From Paenibacillus silvisoli (lineage in GTDB: Bacteria; Bacillota; Bacilli; Paenibacillales; Paenibacillaceae), in assembly GCF_030866765.1 (NCBI RefSeq), contig NZ_CP133017.1, forward strand, positions 5,622,501 to 5,686,500: DNA of 64,000 nucleotides. The letters run 5' to 3'. This document shows positions 50,709 to 58,534 of this stretch, piece after piece (positions within the stretch are counted from its first letter, which is position 1; the number at the start of each line of letters is the position of its first letter). The notes under the pieces were generated by a model. The model was not told the DNA's origin. It ran no database searches and worked only from the letters and a program-made list of their open reading frames with translations. The position numbers and the translations under genes were made by a program.

Positions 50709-52487
50709 TTTGGCCTTTTTATTCAACTTCGCTAACTCCATCTTGCCGTCAATCTCCATCTGCTTTAGCGCGGCCTTCTGCTGAAAGTCTTGCGCAGATG
50801 ATTGCATTGCCGCTTCCTGCTCTGCCTCTGCTTGGTTCGGATCAGGTGCGCCCATCTGCGCCTGCTCCATCTGCTGCTGCAAAGCTTGCGCCATGCGCGC
50901 TTGAATCTCTTGAATCAGTTCTTCCTTTTGCGGCACCTGTTCATCAGGGATACGCTTCAAATACTCGTCAATCGTGATGTGGCCGTTTGCAAGAAGATTA
51001 TCAAGCGTCTGCAGGGAAGCAATCTCCGACCAGTACGACGATTCGCCTACATCAGCGCGTATATCCAGCCATGCGTCTTTGAGTGTGGCAAAGTCGAAGT
51101 CCTGCACCGTGCCATCATCGAGCATGACCGGACGCGGACCGTAGTAGGTGCCCATCATATCGAACAGAATCTTGCCGATGTCTTCAATCCACTCGTAAAG
51201 GTTCGACTTCGGATTTTCCAGCGGAATCGCGCTCGACTTCTGCACCGCGATAATGGCCGATGTGTTTTTCGGGTCAATCTGGCCTAGAGCTGCATCAGAC
51301 GCGCCAAGCATTTCCTTGGTGTACTGCATCGCAAGGTCGATGGCTTCCATGATCTGATTCGACATATTGCCAGGTTGAAGATAACCGGCGATGTTTTGCA
51401 GATTCGTATTGAGATCCACGCCCGTAACCGGGATAGCCTCGCCAACCGCGTTAGTCCATAGGTCGATGACATCGGCGTTATACACCGCTTTAGGAAACGC
51501 CGTCATCATGAGGTGGTACATGACCATGGCGAACATGCGGTTAATGAAGATTTGGTTCGGAAGCATCCCCGTACACAGCGCTCGGCCGTGGTACGTGTTC
51601 TTCTGCTTCTCCCAGTTCAGCCATGCGACAGGGTAATTACTCAGCCCTGTGTCGATGTCCTGATAAATATAGGCGCTCTCGACGCTCTTAGAGGCTGTAA
51701 TAGTGGTGTATTCCTCTTCGTTCTCCATGCCGGTTGCAGGATCCACGCCTTTGCGCGTCTTCTTCACCTTGCGATAGATGATGATGTACTCCGCTTTGCC
51801 GGATTCATCGCCTTCAACCTCAATTTTGCCGTTGTAGCCGGCTTCGTTGGTGTAACTCGAATCCTCTCGGATGGCATCAGGGTTATTCTTGTACCGCTCT
51901 GCCTCTTCTTTGAGGTTCTTCACCATATCCCGGCCGCTAACGATGATGTACGGCTGATTTTCCGTCTTGTCACTGTTCGCGTTGCCGAAGAAAATGTTCG
52001 TACCATCGACCAGTTCCATGCAGATTTCGCCCTTGATCTCGGAATAGCGGCTACCGTATGGCTTCTTGCTCACATCAAAATAAAAATGCGCTGCTGCATC
52101 CCCTGTAATAGCGGAATCGAACAACGCATCCTTTATGCGAAACTCCATTTTGAACTTCTCAAACAACGCATCGATCTGCTTATTGGCGATTGCAGCGGCG
52201 ATTGCATCACTTACCCGGCCTGTATCCGGCGTTTCATGCGAATACATCATCGGTTCAAAGTGAATTTTAGCCTTTGATGTGGTCAGCGAAGCGACGAAGA
52301 AGGTGATAACCCGCTTGATGATGTTAAATACCGGCTTCGGCATATCGCTGTCAGGCAAGTTGCGCCATTGGTTGCCGCTGAAAAAGTCCCAGTTGGCGTT
52401 GACCGTTTCGTAGTAGTTCGGTGATAGGCGGTTATTGTAGCTTACGCCGTTCTCGTATAACTGCCAATCCTTCGTTTTGTCTGCCAC
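50706..52487 (-). CDS. Portal protein (P22 type)
   Basis: 593 residues. FSGNQWRNLPDSDMPKPVFN and IIKRVITFFVASLTTSKAKI are the P22-like portal opening. The wing and stem follow (YPVAWLNWEKQKNTYHGRAL, MVMYHLMMTAFPKAVYNADV). The C-terminal crown is Gln-rich (ARMAQALQQQMEQAQMGAPD) with a coiled-coil barrel tail. Twelve copies form the DNA entry ring and bind the terminase. It lies 4 bp after a small membrane-protein gene. Confidence 0.92.
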   Translation of the reverse strand: MADKTKDWQLYENGVSYNNRLSPNYYETVNANWDFFSGNQWRNLPDSDMPKPVFNIIKRVITFFVASLTTSKAKIHFEPMMYSHETPDTGRVSDAIAAAIANKQIDALFEKFKMEFRIKDALFDSAITGDAAAHFYFDVSKKPYGSRYSEIKGEICMELVDGTNIFFGNANSDKTENQPYIIVSGRDMVKNLKEEAERYKNNPDAIREDSSYTNEAGYNGKIEVEGDESGKAEYIIIYRKVKKTRKGVDPATGMENEEEYTTITASKSVESAYIYQDIDTGLSNYPVAWLNWEKQKNTYHGRALCTGMLPNQIFINRMFAMVMYHLMMTAFPKAVYNADVIDLWTNAVGEAIPVTGVDLNTNLQNIAGYLQPGNMSNQIMEAIDLAMQYTKEMLGASDAALGQIDPKNTSAIIAVQKSSAIPLENPKSNLYEWIEDIGKILFDMMGTYYGPRPVMLDDGTVQDFDFATLKDAWLDIRADVGESSYWSEIASLQTLDNLLANGHITIDEYLKRIPDEQVPQKEELIQEIQARMAQALQQQMEQAQMGAPDPNQAEAEQEAAMQSSAQDFQQKAALKQMEIDGKMELAKLNKKAK

Positions 52488-52491
52488 TTAG

Positions 52492-52707
52492 TCACCCCTT
52501 CCCACTTCGCGCAATCTTTTCGTTGTAACCCATAAGCTGCTCGAACCCCTTGCGCATCCGCTTGGCCCGTTCGCGTTCTTCCTCTTTCTCGTGATCGTCG
52601 ACTTTCGGCACTTCATAGCGGTCTGGCTGCTTTCTGCCGTGGCTGTAAGCCAGGAAAAGGGCAAAACAAAAGCCTGCTCCGATCAGCAGGCCGTAGAGTA
52701 ATTGCAT
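52492..52707 (-). CDS. 71-aa single-TM phage protein
   Basis: TM at LLYGLLIGAGFCFALFLAYS, then a charged coiled tail (EKEEERERAKRMRKGFEQLM). Lies between terminase and portal genes. Could tether packaging to the membrane or be an i-spanin-like factor; not recognised. Confidence 0.65.
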   Translation of the reverse strand: MQLLYGLLIGAGFCFALFLAYSHGRKQPDRYEVPKVDDHEKEEERERAKRMRKGFEQLMGYNEKIARSGKG

Positions 52708-52716
52708 ATTGTCACC

Positions 52717-52944
52717 TCATTCATTATCGACTGGTGTTAAGCCCATTGGTTGGTGCAGTTTATATTCGCCCGTGAACCGATATAAGCTGTTAGCGCTCCA
52801 TACATGGTCAAGTAATTGACGCAATTCATTTCCCTGTTCCGCGGTCACACAAATTCCCATGCCTGTTAAGTCCTCAATGTGTAAATCCCCGTTATCATCA
52901 CAACGCAATCTGAATGTGTCGCCTTTAACCTCTCTAATAACCAC
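52717..52944 (-). CDS. 75-aa phage protein of unknown function
   Basis: A beta-rich half (VVIREVKGDTFRLRCDDNGD) precedes a helix (EQGNELRQLLDHVWS). I start it at GTG 52944 because AGGGGA lies 9 nt upstream and the ATG at 52983 would overlap the terminase end by 26 nt. Unknown. Confidence 0.55.
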   Translation of the reverse strand: MVIREVKGDTFRLRCDDNGDLHIEDLTGMGICVTAEQGNELRQLLDHVWSANSLYRFTGEYKLHQPMGLTPVDNE

Positions 52945-52957
52945 TATTCCATCTCCC

Positions 52958-54355
52958 CTACCATTTGGTAAACGCTGACACATTCGCTCTCCCGCCCGTC
53001 ATCGCCTTCACCGCCTTCTGATGCTTCTCCTGCGGCGTTGGGTTGTCGGGGTCTTTCTCCTGCGCCTTCTTGCTCGGCCGCATCCTCATGCTGCAAAAGT
53101 ACCGGAGCGCATCCGGTCCATGCGTCAATTCATGCGGCTCACTCGCTACATCGTTCGGGTCTTTCTCGTCGCGTTGTAACTGTGGCAATGTACGGATCAG
53201 GTTCACGCAGTTCGAGAACAGCTTTAAACGCGCTGTAGTGACTGTCTCGCCCGTCTGTTCATCAAGGGTTTCATACGGCTTCAACCACTCTTTAAGGTTC
53301 AGCCAGCCTTGTATGCGCTCGTTATTCGCTTTTACAAAGGGTATGCCGTTCTCTCTGAACAGATCGGAAGCGCTCTTGCCGGTGTCCTGCCTGCGATTCC
53401 ACAAGTCAGGCGGCGCATAGGTCAGCTTTATGTCCTCGTTCGTCATGTCTTTTATGCGTTGTGCCGCACTGCTGATAATCAAATCAGACTCGTAAAGCTC
53501 TTTATATACAAATACATTACCTTGCGTATCAATCGCAGCCCAATACGCGGCAAGCATATCTAAACCATAGTCAAGGAATCTGAACCGTTGCCAGCTTTGT
53601 GGGATCACAAACGGTTCTACAACGTGGATATGGCGTTTAAACTCCCCGAAGTATTGCCCCTCGAATATATCCCAATCGCCGTCTAGGAAGGCTTTACGCT
53701 CCTTCTCAGGCAAATTTTCGAGACGCTTCACGTAGTTCGGGTCATTCTGCATCAGAACAACGTTGTCATATACTTTCGCGGGTATGAACACCCGTTTATT
53801 ATTGGTTACTTCGTCGATTGTCGGCTTCTTTCCGTATTCAGTCGCCTCGATAAAGTCCTCTTTCACCCATGTATGACCAATGCCGCCAGGGTTGCACGTT
53901 CCTCTAAATGTCGGCTTAAAGCCCTTCGGGGAACGCAAGCACGATAGAAGTACTTGTATACTCTTTTTCTCATGTTTCGTTAACTCATCAACGCCGATCC
54001 AATCCATCGAGCGGCCTTGATAGCCTTCGGCATCAGCGAAGTTGCGTATATATCTGAACTTAACGGAAGTTCCGTTGATTAAGGTCGCAACGTGTTTGGA
54101 TTCGTGATAGCTGTAAAGTTCCCTCGGCACCTTTTCTTTCCACTCGCGGATGATGTTCGCTTCAAGGTCATCATACGTTTCACGGAAGATATACATGGAT
54201 GCACCGGCATTCTCTAACCCATACGCCAAGCACTCCATGACCAATGCGCAGCTTTTGCCGCCGCCCTTTGCCCCACCGTATACCACTTCATCCGCATCAC
54301 ACTCATGAAACAGCTTCTGTTTCTCATTCGGTTCATAGTTAATCGTTATATTCAT
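52958..54355 (-). CDS. terL: Terminase large subunit
   Basis: 465 residues. The ATPase has Walker A YGGAKGGGKSCALVMECL, Walker B MDWIGVDELTKHEK and the coupling segment GTCNPGGIGHTWV. The nuclease has FLDYGLDMLAAYW (first Asp), YAPPDLWNRRQDTG and the last acidic residue in HGPDALRYF. It translocates DNA into the prohead and cuts the concatemer, probably headful as in P22-like phages. It overlaps the small-subunit stop as ATGA. Confidence 0.95.
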   Translation of the reverse strand: MNITINYEPNEKQKLFHECDADEVVYGGAKGGGKSCALVMECLAYGLENAGASMYIFRETYDDLEANIIREWKEKVPRELYSYHESKHVATLINGTSVKFRYIRNFADAEGYQGRSMDWIGVDELTKHEKKSIQVLLSCLRSPKGFKPTFRGTCNPGGIGHTWVKEDFIEATEYGKKPTIDEVTNNKRVFIPAKVYDNVVLMQNDPNYVKRLENLPEKERKAFLDGDWDIFEGQYFGEFKRHIHVVEPFVIPQSWQRFRFLDYGLDMLAAYWAAIDTQGNVFVYKELYESDLIISSAAQRIKDMTNEDIKLTYAPPDLWNRRQDTGKSASDLFRENGIPFVKANNERIQGWLNLKEWLKPYETLDEQTGETVTTARLKLFSNCVNLIRTLPQLQRDEKDPNDVASEPHELTHGPDALRYFCSMRMRPSKKAQEKDPDNPTPQEKHQKAVKAMTGGRANVSAFTKW

Positions 54356-54735
54356 GATTTAGCCGGACGAGGGATATTGAAGTTGACTTGAATAGCCCCG
54401 CCATTATCCCCGGTCATTTCAACCTTATCCTTATACATACCTAAATGCTTTCCACCAAGCTCGTAAGCTTTAAGCCTATCCTTAGGCTCTAGAAGGCGGT
54501 TTTCAGCCATCTCGCGCAAATCCCGCATTATGTCATCAGCTGACCATCCAACGCGCTTAGAACGGGCTTCTAGGGCTTCAAATATGGCTTCCTCTATCTC
54601 AGGTTTTTGAAGGTTCTCAGAACCGATTGAACCCGCCGTTTTTTCACTATATCCAGCCCGAATTGCCGCCTGCGTAGCATTGAAATCGACCAAATATTCA
54701 GTTATGAAAAGCTGCTGTTTGGCCGTCAATGCCAT
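54352..54735 (-). CDS. terS: Terminase small subunit
   Basis: 127 residues of the Terminase_2 type: LTAKQQLFITEYLVDFNATQ and AAIRAGYSEKTAGSIGSENL form the HTH, and a helical oligomerisation part follows (RDLREMAENRLLEPKDRLKA). It recognises the pac site. ATG 54735 has GAGGTG 6 nt upstream. The large ornate RNA lies less than 0.4 kb upstream. Confidence 0.93.
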   Translation of the reverse strand: MALTAKQQLFITEYLVDFNATQAAIRAGYSEKTAGSIGSENLQKPEIEEAIFEALEARSKRVGWSADDIMRDLREMAENRLLEPKDRLKAYELGGKHLGMYKDKVEMTGDNGGAIQVNFNIPRPAKS

Positions 54736-54740
54736 AGGGC

Positions 54741-54884
54741 TCACCTCATTATTCCAAATTCGTCCTCTATTGCGTCACACGTTCTTCGAATTCGTTCTTC
54801 AATCTCTTCCATTGCTTTGGAATTCAACACTTCGGACTCCATCAATTTTCGAAGTTCGTTCAAGTAAGCGATTTTCTCAACCAT
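54741..54884 (-). CDS. 47-aa helical phage protein upstream of terS
   Basis: MVEKIAYLNELRKLMESEVL followed by a charged helix (KAMEEIEERIRRTCDAIEDE). AAGGAGG 9 nt before ATG 54884. Fully helical, probably oligomeric. Unknown. Confidence 0.6.
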   Translation of the reverse strand: MVEKIAYLNELRKLMESEVLNSKAMEEIEERIRRTCDAIEDEFGIMR

Positions 54885-55077
54885 CACACTTGACCTCCTT
54901 GATTTTTAACACAAGTTCATTCGAACAACTCTCGCAGAGATCAAGTTGTAGCAGCGCTGGCATCCTCTCTTCGCCATCCCAAACCTTCCGATGCCCCATC
55001 CCTATGGTTATATTAGTTTCATCCCATTTTCCACACGCTCGGCAACGCTCTTTTGTGTTGTGAAATATGTGAATCAT
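54877..55077 (-). CDS. 66-aa zinc-finger-like phage protein
   Basis: Two CxxC pairs (CRACGKWD near residue 12 and CESCSNEL near 52) would hold one zinc. GGGGGA lies 7 nt before ATG 55077. A longer in-frame version (119 aa from 55236) would read through the terminator and 3' part of the structured RNA, so it is rejected. Possibly a small transcription or packaging factor. Confidence 0.65.
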   Translation of the reverse strand: MIHIFHNTKERCRACGKWDETNITIGMGHRKVWDGEERMPALLQLDLCESCSNELVLKIKEVKCDG

Positions 55078-55087
55078 CCTTCGTTCC

Positions 55088-55117
55088 CCCATAACGACAA
55101 AAAGCCCTGTTGTGCGC
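55088..55117 (-). terminator. Terminator at the 3' end of the structured RNA
   Basis: On the minus strand AAGCCCTG-CGCACAA-CAGGGCTT followed by TTTG. It would define the 3' end of the RNA and separate it from the packaging genes. Confidence 0.8.
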
Positions 55118-55665
55118 AGGGCTTCCGTCAGAGTCAACAAAACTTGGTCGCATCGATGTAGCTCATGCCTCAGACGCAAGGCTATCTCGGTATATTTGTG
55201 CAGCTCTAGGAGCGTGTCACCATTCAGGCCATCCATACTGAACCAAGTGGAACTTGATCGTCAAAGCGCATGGACAGCAAACCCGTTTTATTTAACGTGT
55301 TCGGGTGTCGCACGTTTCTCTGCAAAGTGTCATTTCAGCATGAAGGCGTTTCCCACCTTCGACTAAATTCCGTTGCCACCGGCAGTGCAGAGAGGCTTTC
55401 TCGGGGTTGAAGCGGTGCCCGACTGGGTTCCCTTCTTTTCCCTCACTGTGGGAACTCTCGCTACGCTTTAAGCGTTTCAGGCGCGTTAAGCCTTCGTCAG
55501 GCGAGATGATGAAATGTGAGGACAGACCTACCAGTTCATTCGGGCTCGGGTAGGCAACGCTTCAACCCCGAGAATGCGAAAAGCCGGGAGAGAACTTTCA
55601 CCGCCTACAGGGGTTATCGCGTTTACGCGACTCGGTGTCTCTCTCGACTTCCACATTTACATCCT
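55088..55665 (-). ncRNA. Large ornate structured RNA (ROOL-like candidate), about 580 nt
   Basis: Long region without a credible gene but full of nested complementary segments, read on the minus strand. Outer helix TCTCTC/GAGAGA (55588-55593 with 55638-55643) encloses hairpin TCGCG-TAAA-CGCGA and ACCG/CGGT. A perfect 16-bp long-range helix joins 55558-55573 to 55399-55414 across 143 nt, which itself contains CCTACC/GGTAGG, CCTCAC/GTGAGG, GCCTGACGAAGGC, CGCTTAAAGCG and GTTCCC/GGGAAC hairpins. CTCTGCA/TGCAGAG (55318-55324 with 55386-55392) encloses GAAGG/CCTTC. A terminator closes the 3' end. Size (~580 nt), a phage setting and closeness to the terminase genes match the ROOL class (GOLLD is usually larger). 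Class assignment is inference; its structured nature is seen directly. I found no firm promoter; TTGTGA-16-TAGGAT upstream is weak. Confidence 0.75.
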
Positions 55666-55731
55666 AACACGGGTAAATCCTAATGACTCACAGCGAAATC
55701 ACAACTTTTTCACAATATTTTCCGATTAAAA

Positions 55732-56052
55732 TCACAATTCCTTTACAGCTTCCCAAGCGGCGCGCCCATCTTCATATCCAATCAAATAAGTTTCTTCATT
55801 ACTTTTCGAACCTTCTTGGTCAAATCCATTCACAAATCCCGTTGCATATTCCTCACCAAACTTATTAATTGCGCTTCTATTTGCGCACCATCTGTCTTTT
55901 ATGCCTTTTTCCGCTGTGTACAAGACTCCGAGTCCGCATGCACATTGGGTTAAACCATCTAAGTAATAAAAATCGCCTTGATGTGGTTTTAATCCCGTTC
56001 TTGAATATGCTTCTTTCACCATTTCAACCGTAATCCTTTTCATACCCTTCAT
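55732..56052 (-). CDS. 106-aa phage protein of unknown function
   Basis: KRITVEMVKEAYSRTGLKPH, QGDFYYLDGLTQCACGLGVL and GFDQEGSKSNEETYLIGYED are visible; the QCACG site may bind metal. It overlaps the ArpU-like stop as ATGA, so it is the last gene of that unit before the structured RNA. Relatives of this type occur in Bacillus and Paenibacillus phages without known function. Confidence 0.65.
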   Translation of the reverse strand: MKGMKRITVEMVKEAYSRTGLKPHQGDFYYLDGLTQCACGLGVLYTAEKGIKDRWCANRSAINKFGEEYATGFVNGFDQEGSKSNEETYLIGYEDGRAAWEAVKEL

Positions 56053-56501
56053 TTCCCCTTCTCCACCGCAATGTCTAGCGCAAGCGCCAGCTGATAAAAC
56101 GCATTTCTCCGCAGCTTATTGTACGTGCCCCAACTAATCGGAGGCGCGAACACATGGTTGTAAACCGTAAAATCCATCACATATGCACTTTGCATATAGC
56201 GCGATTCGATTAGAAGCCGTTCCTTCGGATGCAGGCGCTTGACGATCCGCTCTATGCGTTCGCAGTAGGCCCGGCGATGTGCCGGACCATCCACGTTATG
56301 AATCGCAATCTGCGCCGTCTGATCGGTCGTGGTGCCCGTGTAACTGCGCGGCATATCCGAATAGCCTGCTGTGGTTGATGCCTCTTTCTCGTCGAATGTG
56401 ACCGTCTTATACACTCTGTATTTATCTAGCGCTGCTTCAACCGCTGCCTGTGTCTTCTTCCGATCCAATTCCGGCAGAGTGAACAATTCACCTTGAACCA
56501 C
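56049..56501 (-). CDS. arpU: ArpU-type late-gene transcriptional regulator
   Basis: 150 residues. The C-terminal half YCERIERIVKRLHPKERLLI, ESRYMQSAYVMDFTVYNHVF and WGTYNKLRRNAFYQLALALD is the ArpU/RinA-like sigma-region-4-type domain that turns on late phage genes. Its place just before the RNA and terminase genes is typical. GTG 56501 with GAGG 7 nt upstream is preferred to the TTG at 56516. Target promoter not identified. Confidence 0.82.
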   Translation of the reverse strand: MVQGELFTLPELDRKKTQAAVEAALDKYRVYKTVTFDEKEASTTAGYSDMPRSYTGTTTDQTAQIAIHNVDGPAHRRAYCERIERIVKRLHPKERLLIESRYMQSAYVMDFTVYNHVFAPPISWGTYNKLRRNAFYQLALALDIAVEKGK

Positions 56502-56502
56502 G

Positions 56503-56655
56503 CTATCGCCTCGCAATCATAATTAAACTCACGAACATAACCGCCATAACGCCTGCTGAGTACGCGACAGGCAACCAGAACAATGCAATAAGGAGTAGTG
56601 CCCACACGATCACACAGAAGAGTAAAGCGCCGATTAAACCCCAATTTAACCGCAT
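56503..56655 (-). CDS. 50-aa two-TM phage protein
   Basis: MRLNWGLIGALLFCVIVWAL and LLIALFWLPVAYSAGVMAVM make two TM helices with a short basic end (MIARR). Stop codon TAG abuts the arpU GTG start. AAGGGGGAAGG lies before ATG 56655. Unknown. Confidence 0.65.
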   Translation of the reverse strand: MRLNWGLIGALLFCVIVWALLLIALFWLPVAYSAGVMAVMFVSLIMIARR

Positions 56656-57011
56656 GTGCCTTCCCCCTTGACCGGTATCAACCCGAGACTCACGCGGATA
56701 GCGTGATTGACCTTTACCATCGTGTCAGCCGATACGTTGCAAACCTTGTGCTTAAGTAATGTTTTATCGATGGTGCGGATTTGCTCCATAAGCGCGACAG
56801 AATCCTTCTCAATGCCTTCCGCCTTCGATATAGCAACATGAGTCGGCATATACTTCTTTCGGTTGTCCGTCAGCGCTGCAACTATAACCGTAGGAGAAAA
56901 ATGATTGCCCACATCGTTCTGCAAGATAATGACCGGCCTGACTCCCCGCTGTTCACATCCGTTTGGTGCGCCTAGATCGGCAACCCATATTTCGCCGCGC
57001 TTGATTTCCAT
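56646..57011 (-). CDS. mazF: MazF/PemK-family mRNA endoribonuclease
   Basis: 121 residues very like chromosomal EndoA/MazF: IKRGEIWVADLGAPNGCEQR, GVRPVIILQNDVGNHFSPTV, IVAALTDNRKKYMPTHVAIS, EKDSVALMEQIRTIDKTLLK. The catalytic Arg (EQRG) and Thr/Ser (FSPT) positions are kept. Normally paired with a MazE antitoxin, but here the only upstream partner is a 32-aa acidic peptide, 3 nt away. In the phage it may act in host takeover or abortive defence; as a lone copy it might also be silenced by the host MazE. Confidence 0.88.
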   Translation of the reverse strand: MEIKRGEIWVADLGAPNGCEQRGVRPVIILQNDVGNHFSPTVIVAALTDNRKKYMPTHVAISKAEGIEKDSVALMEQIRTIDKTLLKHKVCNVSADTMVKVNHAIRVSLGLIPVKGEGTCG

Positions 57012-57014
57012 TGT

Positions 57015-57113
57015 TTAGCCCTCCGCTTCAATGATTTCATCGATTGTAAGCTGGTTTTCTTCTTCCCATTCGTCTATGTCAGGCGGTTCAAACGGTAGCT
57101 TTTCTTTCTCCAT
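57015..57113 (-). CDS. 32-aa acidic peptide before mazF, possible mini-antitoxin
   Basis: MEKEKLPFEPPDIDEWEEEN then QLTIDEIIEAEG; 13 acidic residues in 32. It ends 3 nt before the mazF ATG. It resembles the C-terminal, toxin-wrapping tail of MazE antitoxins and lacks any DNA-binding part. The ribosome site is weak (GGTGTG). Confidence 0.5.
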   Translation of the reverse strand: MEKEKLPFEPPDIDEWEEENQLTIDEIIEAEG

Positions 57114-57114
57114 C

Positions 57115-57594
57115 TCACACACCGTTTTGGTTACTTTTGTACTCAATGCCTAGAAAATTACACAGCCGTTCTTTGAAATTATTGTCTGACCAATTATCCT
57201 CGCCCCATGTTCCTTTCATTAGCCTGTTTTCTAATTCAGCTAGCGAGACAATCTCAGGTGCCCACTGGCCTTCTAAACCATAGCAAGAGCAATGACTACC
57301 ATTCACTTCCCAAAGCCTTCCGTTTTGCTCATAAAGCACCCAAGCATCCCCGCTGTAATTTGCGTAGCCGTATGACGCGAACAAAATATTGATGTCTTCC
57401 CACTTTTGGATGGCTTTTTTCATTCTCTCTTTTCTGGCCTCCCACACCTCTACATTGCGGTAAGGAGTTTCCGTTGCTTCGTATTCCTCTTTAGTCATGT
57501 GAATCTCGTCAAAGTCACTAATAAGGCCGAATTTATCAGTCCAATCATTCATGTAGACTGCTTCTTGATTGATGATCTCCTGCATTGATTTCAT
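57115..57594 (-). CDS. 159-aa phage protein of unknown function
   Basis: A helical acidic start (MQEIINQEAVYMNDWTDKFG) precedes KWEDINILFASYGYANYSGD, AWVLYEQNGRLWEVNGSHCS and CYGLEGQWAPEIVSLAELEN. Conserved-looking phage protein; HCSCYG may be a metal or redox site. ATG 57594 has GAGAGGTG 9 nt upstream. One base before the acidic-peptide start. Not recognised. Confidence 0.7.
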   Translation of the reverse strand: MKSMQEIINQEAVYMNDWTDKFGLISDFDEIHMTKEEYEATETPYRNVEVWEARKERMKKAIQKWEDINILFASYGYANYSGDAWVLYEQNGRLWEVNGSHCSCYGLEGQWAPEIVSLAELENRLMKGTWGEDNWSDNNFKERLCNFLGIEYKSNQNGV

Positions 57595-57608
57595 CTTCAC
57601 CGCACCTC

Positions 57609-57767
57609 TCAAATCTTGATTTCATCCCCGCAGCCTCTACACTTCCGTAGCAGTTCACCTTGCACAAAACTCAGCTTAAATTTGCACCCGGCACACTTCC
57701 GGCAGTACCCCGGCTGTTCGTTCAGAGGTACTACCGGCTTCTTTACTTCCTTCTTAGGCTTCTGCAT
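57609..57767 (-). CDS. 52-aa zinc-ribbon phage protein
   Basis: A Lys/Pro-rich start (MQKPKKEVKKPVVPLNEQPG) followed by YCRKCAGCKF and RKCRGCGDE, a com-like zinc ribbon with CxxC pairs. It overlaps the sigma-factor end by 14 nt. Com-type proteins regulate translation in Mu-like phages; that role is only a possibility here. Confidence 0.65.
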   Translation of the reverse strand: MQKPKKEVKKPVVPLNEQPGYCRKCAGCKFKLSFVQGELLRKCRGCGDEIKI

Positions 57768-58431
57768 ACGCTGCCGCCATGTATTTCACAAGCTTTTCCC
57801 GTGCCCTTGAAAGCCGATTTCCTGCGCCCTGCTTCGTCGTGCCGATCCTGTCGCCCATCTCTTGATATTCCATCCCTTCAAACACCCGCATCCTCACCAC
57901 TTCGGCCTGCTGTGGCGTGATATGGCTTAGAAAATCGTTAACGATGGCGGTCGAGAAATCTTCCTCATGCGGCATCAGATTTGCGAAGGTATCGCCTTCC
58001 TTTTCTGATTCCAACTCATAGTCCATCGACACAGAGCGAACTTCAAGGAAGTGAAGGGCTTGTTCGATTGAATCTTTCGAACAATTAAACCGTTTGGCCA
58101 ACTCTGCTATCGGCACTTCATGCAGCCCTAACCGCTGGATTTGGCTTGCCTTATCAACAACGTGATGTGGTACGCTGTACCCTTTGCGCCGGATATGACG
58201 CAGGATGTAGCCGCCAATATAACTACAGGCGTAAGTGGAAAACTTCGCTTCGCCTCTTGTCGGGTCAAACATCTGCGAAGCTTTTACAAGCCCCAAACAG
58301 CCCTCACCGTAAAGGTCATCATAATCAACAGCGTTATCACGTACCCGGTGTACGTACTTATGAGCCATCTTGTGAACCAGTTTGAGATTATTCAGTATGA
58401 GTGCTTCCCGATCCAGCTCACTCACCCCCAT
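57754..58431 (-). CDS. Phage-encoded sigma-70-family factor
   Basis: 225 residues with region 2 (LILNNLKLVHKMAHKYVHRV, DLYGEGCLGLVKASQMFDPT, FSTYACSYIGGYILRHIRRK), region 3 (IAELAKRFNCSKDSIEQALH) and region 4 (YQEMGDRIGTTKQGAGNRLS). Region 1.1 is absent, as in alternative sigma factors (SigF/SigG/SigB-like size). It should redirect host polymerase to phage promoters, possibly the late unit, together with the ArpU-like protein. Region 2.3/2.4 aromatic residues are present. Confidence 0.88.
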   Translation of the reverse strand: MGVSELDREALILNNLKLVHKMAHKYVHRVRDNAVDYDDLYGEGCLGLVKASQMFDPTRGEAKFSTYACSYIGGYILRHIRRKGYSVPHHVVDKASQIQRLGLHEVPIAELAKRFNCSKDSIEQALHFLEVRSVSMDYELESEKEGDTFANLMPHEEDFSTAIVNDFLSHITPQQAEVVRMRVFEGMEYQEMGDRIGTTKQGAGNRLSRAREKLVKYMAAAYAEA

Positions 58432-58534
58432 GCACCGCCTTAAAAGCGATGTGGTAGGCTTTCGCCGCGTCTGTGTACGCCGGTGCTGTTTCCGTAGCCC
58501 GCATGATGCGGAGAAGCGCTACCTCGTACTCACG
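58418..58534 (-). CDS. 38-aa helical phage peptide
   Basis: MREYEVALLRIMRATETAPA followed by YTDAAKAYHIAFKAVHGGE. Start ATG 58534 follows AAGAAAG and overlaps the XRE stop by 5 nt; a longer frame from 58612 would overlap it by 83 nt and is less likely. Unknown. Confidence 0.5.
   Translation of the reverse strand, partial: REYEVALLRIMRATETAPAYTDAAKAYHIAFKAVHGGE

Noticed and set aside
54877..55236. 119-aa version of the zinc-finger-like protein
   Set aside because: It would read through a terminator and the structured RNA; 55077 has a ribosome site and contains both CxxC pairs.
55683..55868. Plus-strand frame upstream of the structured RNA
   Set aside because: No ribosome site, low complexity, and antisense to the 106-aa gene.
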